Below are positions 32,207-40,655 of a DNA stretch of 64,000 nucleotides, piece by piece. Numbering within the stretch: position 1 is the stretch's first letter; each line of letters starts with the position of its first letter. This DNA comes from Galactobacter caseinivorans. GTDB lineage: Bacteria; Actinomycetota; Actinomycetes; Actinomycetales; Micrococcaceae. The stretch covers positions 62,001 to 126,000 of the forward strand of contig NZ_QQXL01000008.1 of assembly GCF_003640665.1 (NCBI RefSeq). The letters are read 5' to 3'. The notes below the pieces were generated by a model that worked only from the letters and a program-made list of their open reading frames with translations, was not told the DNA's origin and ran no database searches. The translations under genes and the position numbers were made by a program.

Positions 32207-33208
32207 TCAGCGCTTGCGCGCCTTGGGGTCCAACGCCTCTCGCAGGGACTCGCCCAGCAGGGTGAAGCCCAGCGCCGTGATGGCGATGCAGATACCGGGC
32301 AGGAACGCGAGCTGCGGCGCGGAGGACAGGAAGTTCTGCGCCACCGTGAGCATGCGCCCCCACTCGGCCGTCTGCGGCACGCCGCCGCCCAAACCAAGGA
32401 AGGACAGCGCCGCCGCGTCGATCACCGCGGTCGCCAGGGCCAGGGTGGCCTGAACAATCACGGGGCCCAACGCATTGGGCAGCAGGTGAGACATGGTGAT
32501 CTTGCCGCGACCCAAGCCCAGGGTCTGCGCCGCGAGGATGTAGTCCGCGCCGCGCTGCTGCAGCATCGAGGAGCGCAACAACCGGGCAAACACCGGGATC
32601 TGCGCGGCACCGATGGCGATCATCACGGCAAACGGGCTCTGGCCCGCGATCGCCGCGATGGAGACGGCCATGAGCAGGTTCGGGACGGAGAGCAGAATGT
32701 CCACGATGCGCATGATGACGGTGTCAATCCAGCCGCCAAAACCGCCGGCCAGCGCGCCAAGGAACAGGCCGCCCACCAGGCCGATGCACGTGGAGATCAC
32801 GCCCACCAGCAGCGAGGACCGCGCGCCCCAAATCAGCTTGGAGACCACGTCGCCGCCAAAGTTATCCAGGCCAAGCGGGTAGCCGGGCGTCCCGATCCCG
32901 GGAATGTTGGTCGGCGTGACCAGGCGCATGCCCGGCGTTGCCTCGCCCGGATAGGGCGCAAGGATCGGGGCGAAGATGGCCACCAGGATGAACAGGAAGA
33001 TGATGATGGCGCCGCTGATCGCCATGGGGCTGCGGCGCAACCGCTGGAATGCCTCTCCCCAAATGGAGGTGCCGCGATCGGAGTGACGGGTATCCCCGGC
33101 ATCCTTCTTGGGCGCCTTCCCGGCGGGCTCGGTGACGGCCGCGGAGGCAGTGCCGGTGACCGGCGCCCCGTCCGGCAGCAGGTTCGGATCCGGAATGTTG
33201 GCGCTCAT
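32207..33208 (-). CDS. Peptide ABC transporter permease, DppC/OppC-type
   Basis: A 333-aa permease with a polar 50-residue N-terminal extension, six TM segments and the EAA-type loop MLQQRGADYILAAQTLGLGRGKITMSHLLPNALGPVI. The OppC_N region (AFQRLRRSPMAISGAIIIFLFILVAIFAPILAPYPG) is clear. The gene ends the transporter operon; its ATG overlaps the stop of the DppB-type gene by 4 nt (ATGA). The matching ATPase is probably the DppDF fusion at 27457-29175. Confidence 0.94.
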   Translation of the reverse strand: MSANIPDPNLLPDGAPVTGTASAAVTEPAGKAPKKDAGDTRHSDRGTSIWGEAFQRLRRSPMAISGAIIIFLFILVAIFAPILAPYPGEATPGMRLVTPTNIPGIGTPGYPLGLDNFGGDVVSKLIWGARSSLLVGVISTCIGLVGGLFLGALAGGFGGWIDTVIMRIVDILLSVPNLLMAVSIAAIAGQSPFAVMIAIGAAQIPVFARLLRSSMLQQRGADYILAAQTLGLGRGKITMSHLLPNALGPVIVQATLALATAVIDAAALSFLGLGGGVPQTAEWGRMLTVAQNFLSSAPQLAFLPGICIAITALGFTLLGESLREALDPKARKR

Positions 33209-34209
33209 TTCACACGCACCCTCGGGTCGATAACGCCGTAGAGCAGGTCCACGACAAGGTTGATCAGCGCGTAGATCACGGCAATAAACATGATGTACGC
33301 CTGCAACACCGGGTAGTCGGCGTTCGTGATGGCCTGTGCAATGCCATAACCAAGGCCCTGGTAGGCAAACACGGTCTCGGTCAGCACCGCGCCGGCAAAG
33401 AGCAGGCCCAGCTGCAGGCCCACCGTGGTGGCGACCGGCAGCATGGCGTTTCGCAGGATGAAGCGATCACGCAGGATGCTGGGGGTCATGCCCTTGGCCT
33501 TGGCCGTGCGCACGTAGTCGGCGCCCTGCACCTCCAGTACCGCCGCGCGCGTGATGCGCGTGATGATCGCCAGCGGGATGGATCCCAGGGCAATACCCGG
33601 CAGGATCAGGTGCTTGAACGCGTCCCAGCCGGCATCAAATTCGGCGGTGATCAGGCCGTCCAAGAGGAAGAAGTTGGTGTAATGCGTGGCATCCAAGCCC
33701 ACGTCCTGGCGGCCAGAGGTGGGCAGCCATCCCAGCTGAACCGCAAAGATCCACTTGAGGATGAAGGCAAGGAAGAAGACGGGAATGACCACGCCAAGCA
33801 GGGACAGGATGACGGAGAAGTTGTCCTGCCACTTGCCGTAGTTCTTGGCGGCCCAGTAACCCAGCGGGATACCGATCAGCACCGCAAAGAGAATGGCGAA
33901 GAGGGCCAATTCCGCGGTGGCCGGGAACTGGTTAAAGAACTGGGTCAGGACCGGGCGCTGGCTCTGCGTTGAGTTGCCGAAGTCGCCGGTGATGACCTTG
34001 CCCATGTAGGTCACGTACTGCTCAAGGATGGGCCGGTCAAAGCCGTACGCCTTGTTAATCGCCGCGATGGCCTCCGGGGTGGCACGCTCGCCGAGCATGG
34101 CGGTCGCGGGACCGCCGGGCAGGGCACGCACCCACAGAAACAGCAGGATGGAGAGCCCAAAGAGGGTGAGAAGCAGCAGCCCCAGCCGCTTGATGATGAA
34201 TTTGAGCAC
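33205..34209 (-). CDS. Peptide ABC transporter permease, DppB/OppB-type
   Basis: A 334-aa permease with the DppB opening MLKFIIKRLGLLLLTLFGLSILLFLWVRALPGGPA, a large first loop, and the cytoplasmic coupling loop VLEVQGADYVRTAKAKGMTPSILRDRFILRNAMLPV. It ends DLLYGVIDPRVRVK, the usual C-terminus. It follows the binding-protein gene by 82 nt; that gap holds GCCGGCGGCCTGCGCCGGC-like inverted sequence (around 34249-34272) that could reduce read-through from the abundant binding protein. Confidence 0.94.
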   Translation of the reverse strand: MLKFIIKRLGLLLLTLFGLSILLFLWVRALPGGPATAMLGERATPEAIAAINKAYGFDRPILEQYVTYMGKVITGDFGNSTQSQRPVLTQFFNQFPATAELALFAILFAVLIGIPLGYWAAKNYGKWQDNFSVILSLLGVVIPVFFLAFILKWIFAVQLGWLPTSGRQDVGLDATHYTNFFLLDGLITAEFDAGWDAFKHLILPGIALGSIPLAIITRITRAAVLEVQGADYVRTAKAKGMTPSILRDRFILRNAMLPVATTVGLQLGLLFAGAVLTETVFAYQGLGYGIAQAITNADYPVLQAYIMFIAVIYALINLVVDLLYGVIDPRVRVK

Positions 34210-34291
34210 GATAACCCTTCGATGAGGTCATCGGAACGGGGAAGGGGGGCGCCGGCGGCCTGCGCCGGCGCCCCCAATCACACCGTCCGAA

Positions 34292-35971
34292 TCACTTGGA
34301 GAGCTTGATCTGGTTGTAAACCTCGTCCTGCACCGGGGAGGCCGGGTAGGTCGTCACGCGCTCGTTGAAGGCGAGAGTCGGGACCGGATGTGCCAGCGGC
34401 ACGGCCGGAACCAGATCGGAGATCTGCTTCATGATCTCCTCATACTTCTTGGTCTGCGCACCCTGATCACTCATCTGGCGAGCGTCCTCAAGGTTCTTGA
34501 ACAGCTCAGCGTTGTCGAAGCCGAACTCGGGCTTCTCACCGTTGAAGAAGACGCCAACGAAGTTATCGGGATCGTTGTAGTCACCGGTCCAACCAAGCAT
34601 GTGCAGGCCGTGCTTGTCGTTGCCCTGCACATAAGAGGTGTACTCGGTCCACTTCATGGGCTTGGCCTCCACCTTGATGCCCACGGCATCCAGCTGCTGG
34701 GAGATGTTGGTGAAGGTGTCCGCCGGGGTCGGCATGTACGGGCGGGAGACGTCCGTGGGGTAGTAGAACGTGGTCTTGAAGCCATCCGGGTAGCCGGCCT
34801 CCTTGAGGAGCTCCTTGGCCTTCTCCACGTTGTACTCGTACTTCTCCACGTTCTCCGTGTAGCCGCGCACCGAGCTCGGGATGAACTCCATGGCGGTCTT
34901 GGTGCCCTCTGGCATGACCTGCTTGATCAGGGCATCCTTGTCGATGGCGTAGGAGATGGCCTGACGCACCTTGACGTTGGAGAGCTCCTTCTCCTTGGAG
35001 TTGATGCCAAGGTAGAGAACGTTGAACGGATCGCGGTTGATCAGGTTAAAGCCGGCGTCCTTCAGGACCTTCAGGTCCGCGGGGCCCACCAGGTCATAGC
35101 CGTCAATCTCCTTGGCCTCCAGCGCCTGCTTACGGGCCGGGGCATCAGCGATCACGCGGAAGATGATCTTCTCGATCTGGCCCTTGTCTCCCCAGTAGTC
35201 GGCGTTGCGCTCCAGGGTGATGTGGTCGCCGTTCTTCCACTCAGAGAACTTGAAGGGGCCGGTACCCACGGGGTTGCCCAGGGCATACTGGGACAGCTTC
35301 GGGGCATCGGCACTGCCGGAGGTCTCATCGGCCTTGTACTTCTTCATGGCCTCAGGGGACTGCATGGCAAAGGCCGGCAGGGACAGCGCGGGGATGAAGC
35401 CAACCCACGGGCGGGTCAGGGTGACCTTGGCCTCGGAGTCACCGGCGGCCTCGCAGGACTTGTAGACGGCCTTGTCGGTGTCCTTGTCCGCATAGCCCTG
35501 GAAGAGCGACTTGTAGTAGTAGCCCACGCCCTCGCTCTGCTGGATCCCCTTGAAGTTGTACCAGCGATCAAAGTTGGCGCAGACGGCCTTGGCGTCAAAT
35601 GCCGTGCCGTCCTGGAACTTCACGCCGGTCTTGAGCTTGAAGTCATAGACGGTGCCCTTGGAGGACTCCTCCCAGGACTCCGCGAGCAGCGGCGCCGGGT
35701 CGGCGGTGCCAGCCTTGGTGCCAACCAGACCCTCAAAGATCTGGCGCGAAACGCGGAAGGACTCGCCATCAGAGGCGAAGGCCGGGTCAAGGGACTTGGG
35801 ATCAGACGAGGCGGCGAACGAGAAGGTCGAGTTCACGTTTCCTTCGGCGCTGCCGCCGGAGCCGCCAGTTCCTTCGTCACGCTTGGACGCGCAGCCGCTC
35901 AGCAGCAGAGCCGACACGGCCACGGTGGTGGCAGCGACGGTCAGGCCGCGGCGCATTCCCTTGCGGGTCAT
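34292..35971 (-). CDS. Peptide-binding lipoprotein of the ABC importer (DppA/OppA family)
   Basis: A 559-aa SBP_bac_5 protein. The lipoprotein signal MTRKGMRRGLTVAATTVAV ends at lipobox LSGC, Cys27, followed by a Gly/Ser linker. Family elements: SFAASSDPKSLDPAFASDGESFRVSRQIFEGLVG, YALGNPVGTGPFKFSEWKNGDHITLERNADYWG, NVKVRQAISYAIDKDALIKQV and LHMLGWTGDYNDPDNF. Length matches oligopeptide and dipeptide binders. AGGAGG lies just before the ATG. The promoter region carries a CRP/GlxR-like site, like the sugar importer's binding-protein gene. Confidence 0.95.
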   Translation of the reverse strand: MTRKGMRRGLTVAATTVAVSALLLSGCASKRDEGTGGSGGSAEGNVNSTFSFAASSDPKSLDPAFASDGESFRVSRQIFEGLVGTKAGTADPAPLLAESWEESSKGTVYDFKLKTGVKFQDGTAFDAKAVCANFDRWYNFKGIQQSEGVGYYYKSLFQGYADKDTDKAVYKSCEAAGDSEAKVTLTRPWVGFIPALSLPAFAMQSPEAMKKYKADETSGSADAPKLSQYALGNPVGTGPFKFSEWKNGDHITLERNADYWGDKGQIEKIIFRVIADAPARKQALEAKEIDGYDLVGPADLKVLKDAGFNLINRDPFNVLYLGINSKEKELSNVKVRQAISYAIDKDALIKQVMPEGTKTAMEFIPSSVRGYTENVEKYEYNVEKAKELLKEAGYPDGFKTTFYYPTDVSRPYMPTPADTFTNISQQLDAVGIKVEAKPMKWTEYTSYVQGNDKHGLHMLGWTGDYNDPDNFVGVFFNGEKPEFGFDNAELFKNLEDARQMSDQGAQTKKYEEIMKQISDLVPAVPLAHPVPTLAFNERVTTYPASPVQDEVYNQIKLSK

Positions 35972-36061
35972 GGGTTCCTCCTGGGTAGGTGATGAGCCTC
36001 CCGAAACCGGGTCAACAACATGACCACCGGCAGGTTGGCGTGCTCAAAGACTAGTCGATCG

Positions 36062-36077
36062 CGTGAGCGCGATCACA
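36062..36077. promoter_or_regulatory. CRP/GlxR-like operator upstream of the peptide-binding protein
   Basis: CGTGA-N6-TCACA matches the CRP-family consensus TGTGA-N6-TCACA with one mismatch, 91 nt upstream of the start codon. GCGATCACAC is shared exactly with the sugar-importer site at 4909-4918. Confidence 0.55.
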
Positions 36078-36092
36078 CATTTGTGTAATCGC
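36069..36092. promoter_or_regulatory. Second inverted repeat overlapping the CRP-like site
   Basis: GCGATCACACA pairs with TGTGTAATCGC (one mismatch at position 6) around a 2-nt centre, overlapping the right half of the CRP-like site. The same CRP half-site could thus be shared by two overlapping palindromes. Distinct regulator unknown. Confidence 0.45.
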
Positions 36093-36160
36093 TGTCATAT
36101 TGAGACCGCTTAAGTATCTTTAAGCCGCGCCCGGGGGCCGCCAAGCCCGGGGTGCGGGCC

Positions 36161-36472
36161 CTACCCCCACCCCGCCAGCCGCAATAACGCCGCGGCCGCC
36201 GCTCCGGAGATCACGACCACCAGGAACGGCGCGCGCAACATCAGCGCAACCGCCGCGGCGATCAAGGCGCCAAGCCGCGCGTCCAGCACCACCGAGGAGC
36301 CAGAAACAAAGGCATTGGTCACCAGAAGCGAGGCCAGCAGCCCAATCGTGAGGCAGCCAGCCACGCGCAGCGCGCGCTCGGATTCAAGCCAGCGCCTGGA
36401 CACCAGATAGCCAAGCAGCTTGGTCAGGTACGCCACCGCGCACGCCAAGATGATCCACATCCACAGCGTCAT
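36161..36472 (-). CDS. azlD: AzlD family branched-chain amino acid exporter subunit
   Basis: A 103-aa protein with three to four TM helices (MWIILACAVAYLTKLLGYLV, AGCLTIGLLASLLVTNAFV, ALIAAAVALMLRAPFLVVVISGAAAAALLR). It is the small subunit of AzlCD-type exporters of branched-chain amino acids. Its start overlaps the stop of azlC by 4 nt. No AzlB/Lrp-like regulator is adjacent. Confidence 0.9.
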   Translation of the reverse strand: MTLWMWIILACAVAYLTKLLGYLVSRRWLESERALRVAGCLTIGLLASLLVTNAFVSGSSVVLDARLGALIAAAVALMLRAPFLVVVISGAAAAALLRLAGWG

Positions 36473-37263
36473 GCCGCACCTCCCCGGTCGCCTTGTCCCC
36501 TGGGGTTCCGGGGGCTCCGGGGGTTCCGGGGGCTACGCGGCGCGCGCGGACCCCGCGGATCCCGCGGCGCGCGCGTGCGCAGCAACCGCGGCGCCCCTGG
36601 CCCGGGCTCCGGCACAAACCAACCCCACAGCGCGGCCACCACGGCCGCCACCAGAATCGGCACCCCGGCGGGCACCCACGGCACCACCAGCGCGGTCACC
36701 AAGCCAGCCACGACCGCCAGCGCCCACGGCTCGCGGCCCTTCAGACGCGGCCAGAGCAGGCCAAGGAAGGCGGCCACGGCGGCGCCGTCCAGGCCCCAGA
36801 CCTTGGGATCTCCCATGGCCTCGCCGAGCAGCGCCCCCACCAACGTGAGCACATTCCAGAGAATCCAGATACCGATTCCGGCCACCCAGAATCCGCGCTT
36901 GCGCTCCGCCGGATCATGCTGAGTCAGCGCGGTCGCGGTGGATTCGTCGATGGTGACGTGGGCGGCCAGCGGCGTGTATCCGGGGCGCACCAAGGCGTTG
37001 ATCTGCATCCCGTAGACCACGTTGCGCACGCCGAGCAGCGCACCGGCGGCAAACGCCGGGCCGCCTCCGCCCCCGCCTGCGAGCACGCCGATGAAGGCGA
37101 ATTGGCTGCCGCCGGTAAACATGAAGAGGGACAGCACTACGGTCTGCCACACATCCAGCCCGGCCGCGACTCCCAACGCCCCGAAGGAGATGCCATAGAG
37201 GCCGGTGGCGACGGCCAGCGAGAGCCCCTGCGCCACGGCTGGCGTCATCTTGGGCATTGTCAT
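36469..37263 (-). CDS. azlC: AzlC family branched-chain amino acid exporter subunit with repeat-coded basic tail
   Basis: A 264-aa membrane protein. GLYGISFGALGVAAGLDVWQTVVLSLFMFTGGSQFAFIGV and VRNVVYGMQINALV are the AzlC signature; about seven TM segments end near residue 217 (AALWGWFVPEPG). The last 45 residues are a Pro/Arg-rich cytoplasmic tail containing PRS/PRN tripeptide repeats encoded by 9-bp tandem repeats, which standard AzlC proteins lack. It forms an operon with azlD (4-nt overlap). Confidence 0.9.
   Translation of the reverse strand: MTMPKMTPAVAQGLSLAVATGLYGISFGALGVAAGLDVWQTVVLSLFMFTGGSQFAFIGVLAGGGGGGPAFAAGALLGVRNVVYGMQINALVRPGYTPLAAHVTIDESTATALTQHDPAERKRGFWVAGIGIWILWNVLTLVGALLGEAMGDPKVWGLDGAAVAAFLGLLWPRLKGREPWALAVVAGLVTALVVPWVPAGVPILVAAVVAALWGWFVPEPGPGAPRLLRTRAPRDPRGPRAPRSPRNPRSPRNPRGQGDRGGAA
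36502..36537. repeat. Four 9-bp tandem repeats within azlC
   Basis: GGGGTTCCG, GGGGCTCCG, GGGGTTCCG and GGGGCTACG follow each other exactly. On the minus strand each unit encodes Pro-Arg-Asn/Ser, so changes in copy number would stay in frame and lengthen or shorten the tail. Confidence 0.85.
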
Positions 37264-37281
37264 GCGGCCAGGTTATCCATT

Positions 37282-37297
37282 GCCCGACGCCGCGGGC
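37282..37297. repeat. Copy of the GCCCGACGCCGCG intergenic motif
   Basis: The 16-mer GCCCGACGCCGCGGGC is identical to that at 5873-5888. It lies in the 99-nt gap between azlC and the glycerophosphodiesterase gene. Confidence 0.6.
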
Positions 37298-37362
37298 GAA
37301 CCGATGACGCCCGCGTCACCTGCCTGCCGGGGCACGTTGAGAGGGGCGCTTTCGCGCCGCGC

Positions 37363-38223
37363 TCAGGCGAGCCCGGCGGCCTCCAGCTCCGCGCGCAGCT
37401 GCGCGGGGCGGTTACTCGTCAACTCGGTGACGCCGACCCCCAAAAGGTAGCGAGCGTCGTCGAGCAGGTCCACCGTCCACACCCGGGCGCCCGCCCGCTC
37501 CAGCCAGCCGCGCACCACGTCCTCGTGCTGGCGCACAAAATCGACGCCTGGGCCTATCAGAGCGGCGCGGCCCCGATCCAATGCCCGGGCGGACTCAACA
37601 AAGCGGCGCCGGTACTCGCCGGGGCCGGCGGCGGCCGCCTCGGCATCCGCCAGGGCGTCTTCCTCCCACCCCTGTCCCTTGTCCTCAATCAGCGTGCACA
37701 CGCCCTGGCGCGGGACCACCTCAAGGAGCCGGTCTACGGCGCGCGACTCAAAACTCATGAAGGACACAGTCACATCCCCGATGCGGCGCGTGGCGCGGTC
37801 AAACCCCAGCGACTCCAACACCTCCATGACGGCCGGCTCCAGGCGCGGATCGTCGCCGTCCTGATGCTTAGTCTCCACCGCGAGCTCGATGGGCCGCTTG
37901 GCGCCCTGGGCAATGCGGACCAGGTCAACCAGGGTGCACAGCTGATCCCCCACGCCGCCAAACTCCGGCGGGATCTGGGCGCCCTTCCACCCGCTGTAGT
38001 CAAAGCCGCGCAGCTGGGCCAGCGTCAGCTCCCGCACATGGCCCTCGCCATCGCTGGTGCGGCCGAGCGTGGCGTCGTGGTGACACACCACGTGGCCGTC
38101 CGCGCTCAGGTGGACATCGCATTCAATTCCGTCGGCGCCATCCCGCACGGCCTGCAGGTACGCAGCCCGCGTGTTCTCGGCAAAAGCGTGGGAGGAACCG
38201 CGGTGAGCAAAAAATCGTGGCAT
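37363..38223 (-). CDS. Glycerophosphodiester phosphodiesterase family protein
   Basis: A 286-aa cytoplasmic GDPD enzyme with a TIM-barrel fold. FFAHRGSSHAFAENT holds the catalytic HR(G) motif, DGIECDVHLSADGHVVCHHDATLGRTS the metal-binding Glu-x-Asp and catalytic His, and AVETKHQDG the next acidic residue. There is no signal peptide, so it acts on internal glycerophosphodiesters from phospholipid turnover, yielding glycerol-3-phosphate. It is divergent from the DUF445 gene. Confidence 0.93.
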   Translation of the reverse strand: MPRFFAHRGSSHAFAENTRAAYLQAVRDGADGIECDVHLSADGHVVCHHDATLGRTSDGEGHVRELTLAQLRGFDYSGWKGAQIPPEFGGVGDQLCTLVDLVRIAQGAKRPIELAVETKHQDGDDPRLEPAVMEVLESLGFDRATRRIGDVTVSFMSFESRAVDRLLEVVPRQGVCTLIEDKGQGWEEDALADAEAAAAGPGEYRRRFVESARALDRGRAALIGPGVDFVRQHEDVVRGWLERAGARVWTVDLLDDARYLLGVGVTELTSNRPAQLRAELEAAGLA

Positions 38224-38290
38224 GCATCCACGCTAACGCGTCCGGGTGTCCTCGCGGTGAACTGCAGTGGGGCTGAGGGAAGATGGAGCC

Positions 38291-39562
38291 ATGACCAGCC
38301 TCCCCTTGCTCTCCGGCCAGACGGACGCGGACCGGCGCGCGGCCCTGAACCGCATGAAGTGGATCGCGACCGGCGCCCTCATCGGCCTCGCGATCATCTT
38401 TGTCTTCGCCTTTGCCCTGCAGGAGCGCTACCCATGGCTCGCCTACGTCCGCGCCGCAGCGGAGGGCGGCATGGTGGGCGCCCTGGCAGACTGGTTCGCC
38501 GTGACGGCCCTGTTCAAGCGGCCGCTCGGGCTTCCCATCCCTCACACGGGCCTGATCCCACGCAAGAAGGACCAGATCGGTGAGAGCCTGGGAGACTTCG
38601 TGGAAGAAAACTTCCTCTCCGACGAGGTGCTCACCGCCAAGCTGGCCCAGGTCACGGTTGCCAAGAAGGCCGGCGCCTGGCTGGCCACCCCCGGCAACGC
38701 GGACCAGGTCGCCACGCAGGGCGCCGCCCTGGTGCGCGGCCTCTTGGACGTGGTCTCCGACGCGGACGTGCAGCGCGTCGCGGAGGACCTGGTGCGCAAA
38801 CACATGCTGGAACCGGAATGGTCCTCCACGCTTGGCCTGCTGCTGCAGCGACTGGTGGAGGACGGGCATCACCGAGGTGCGGTGGACGTGCTGGTGGACC
38901 GGGCCGTTGATTGGGCACGCGAGCACCCCGAGACGGTCGTTGACCTGGTGACCGACCGCTCGCCATCCTGGCTGCCGCGCTCCGTGGACCGCCTAATCGG
39001 TGAGCGCCTGCACGTGGAGCTCACCAAGTTCCTCACCACCATGCGCCTTGACCCGGAACACCCCGCGCGCCGCGCCATCGACGAATGGCTGGAGGGCCTG
39101 GCCGTCAAGATGCAAAACGACCCGGAGACCATCGAGACGGTGGAGCGGCTCAAGCGCTCCTTCATCGACGATCCCCGCCTGCACCAGGTGGCCCTTGACG
39201 CGTGGAACCGCCTCAAGGACTCGCTGACGGAGGCCGCCGAGGATCCGGAGTCGCCACTGCGGCAGGCCTTCGAGTCCGGGCTGCGAGACTTTGGCACACG
39301 CCTGGCCGCGGGAGATCCCCTCGCGGACAAGATCGACGGCTGGATCCGCAACGCCGCGAGCTACGTGGTCACCACCTACCGCCACCAGGCCACGGAGCTC
39401 ATCACCGACACCGTCTCCTCCTGGGACGGCGCCGAGGCCGCGGATCGCATTGAGCTCATGGTGGGGCGCGATCTGCAATTCATCCGCATCAACGGCACGG
39501 TGGTGGGTTCGCTGGCCGGCCTGGCCATCTTCGCCGTGGCCCACGCGGTGCTGGGCAGTTAG
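38291..39562 (+). CDS. DUF445 family membrane-anchored protein
   Basis: A 423-aa protein with N- and C-terminal membrane helices (MKWIATGALIGLAIIFVFAFAL and VGSLAGLAIFAVAHAVLGS) bracketing a long helical domain. The DUF445 signature is YVRAAAEGGMVGALADWFAVTALFKRPLGLPIPHTGLIPRKKDQIGESLGDFVEENFL. The function of the family is unknown (YjiN of E. coli belongs here). ATG at 38291 has GGAG 6 nt upstream. It converges on the EcsC-like gene, with a small hairpin between. Confidence 0.9.
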   Translation: MTSLPLLSGQTDADRRAALNRMKWIATGALIGLAIIFVFAFALQERYPWLAYVRAAAEGGMVGALADWFAVTALFKRPLGLPIPHTGLIPRKKDQIGESLGDFVEENFLSDEVLTAKLAQVTVAKKAGAWLATPGNADQVATQGAALVRGLLDVVSDADVQRVAEDLVRKHMLEPEWSSTLGLLLQRLVEDGHHRGAVDVLVDRAVDWAREHPETVVDLVTDRSPSWLPRSVDRLIGERLHVELTKFLTTMRLDPEHPARRAIDEWLEGLAVKMQNDPETIETVERLKRSFIDDPRLHQVALDAWNRLKDSLTEAAEDPESPLRQAFESGLRDFGTRLAAGDPLADKIDGWIRNAASYVVTTYRHQATELITDTVSSWDGAEAADRIELMVGRDLQFIRINGTVVGSLAGLAIFAVAHAVLGS

Positions 39563-39568
39563 CCCCCG

Positions 39569-39591
39569 CCCCAGACGTTGACCGTCCGGGG
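39569..39591. terminator. Hairpin between the DUF445 and EcsC-like genes
   Basis: CCCC-a-GACG and CGTC-c-GGGG pair around a 5-nt loop (TTGAC), with one internal A/C mismatch, in the 40-nt gap between two convergent genes. Confidence 0.55.
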
Positions 39592-39602
39592 CGCCTGGCC
39601 GG

Positions 39603-40565
39603 CTAGGCCCCGAGCTCTCGTCTGCGGCGCAGCTCGGCCTCCACCGCCGCGTCCACCTCGCCGCGCGCGGACGCATCCGTCGGCGAACCGGCGGCCGCGG
39701 AAGCACCGGCGGCCGTACCGCCGCGCGCCGACTCGAGCTGAAGCAGGTCCTTCTCGCGTTCCTTGCGCGCCAGGGACTCGAGGTGAGGGCTGGCCCCGGC
39801 CACAGCGGCGTCGAGCTCTCCCGCGTTCAGCGAGCGCAGCCCCGCAAACGCAGACATCGTGGACTGGACCACGCGCCGGCCCAGGACGCGGTTGGAGATG
39901 CCGCCCACGGCGGCCCCGATCCCAAACGGCAGCGCGCGTCCCATGGCGCCCGCCGCCTGCGACGCGGCGAAGTGGCGCAGGAAGCGGGTCTGCAATTCCT
40001 TGCCGATGCTTGACCACGCGCCGCCCTTGCCGGTCGCCACGCCAAAGGCGGCGCCCCAACCGGCCATGCCCTTGGGCCCGGAAACCAGCTGGTCGCTGAC
40101 GCCGGCCATCATCCCGGCGGCCTCGTCTCCCAGCAGCACGGCCATGACCAGGTTGCGCGCCTGCTCCGGATCCTCCACGGCGATCCCGTGCAACTCGGCA
40201 ATGGTCTGCGCGTACAGCGCGCTTGATTCAAGGAAGGCCACGGCCACGCCGGCGGAGACACCGAAGGAGGCAACAGTTCCCACACCCGGCACGACGGCGG
40301 CGACTCCCCCGCCTGCCCCGGTGCCGGTGACGGTGCGCAGATAGTCGCGCTCCGCCATGCGGGCCAGGTCAACCACGCTCGCGTTGGGGTGGCGTTTGCG
40401 CAAGCGGCGCAGGTACGCCAAAACCAGCGGGCGCTGGATGCCAAGGACCTTGAGCATGGCGTTCTGGACGCCCTGCTTTGGCTTGCCGTCCGCTCCGGTG
40501 ACTTGGTGGGCAATGGCCTCACGCGTCTGCAGAGGCACCGACAGTGATCGCTTTGACTTCTTCAT
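39603..40565 (-). CDS. Uncharacterised EcsC-like protein
   Basis: A 320-aa protein. Residues about 85-130 (GGGVAAVVPGVGTVASFGVSAGVAVAFLESSALYAQTIAELHG) and 190-240 (AMGRALPFGIGAAVGGISNRVLGRRVV) are Gly/Ala-rich amphipathic segments in the order seen in EcsC-family proteins (GVGTALG...ALLAETALL...GRALPFGIGAAIG). The N-terminus is basic (MKKSKRSLSVPLQTREAI), the C-terminus is a Gly/Ala linker plus a charged helix. EcsC proteins have no confirmed function. Family membership is likely but from pattern only. Confidence 0.65.
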   Translation of the reverse strand: MKKSKRSLSVPLQTREAIAHQVTGADGKPKQGVQNAMLKVLGIQRPLVLAYLRRLRKRHPNASVVDLARMAERDYLRTVTGTGAGGGVAAVVPGVGTVASFGVSAGVAVAFLESSALYAQTIAELHGIAVEDPEQARNLVMAVLLGDEAAGMMAGVSDQLVSGPKGMAGWGAAFGVATGKGGAWSSIGKELQTRFLRHFAASQAAGAMGRALPFGIGAAVGGISNRVLGRRVVQSTMSAFAGLRSLNAGELDAAVAGASPHLESLARKEREKDLLQLESARGGTAAGASAAAGSPTDASARGEVDAAVEAELRRRRELGA

Positions 40566-40655
40566 GGTGAGGCAAGCGTAGGTCACAAGCCTGGGCGGTT
40601 CCGGGATTCTGCGCGCAACGCGAAGCGGCGCCCCTGTTCCCGTGCGCTCACCCGC

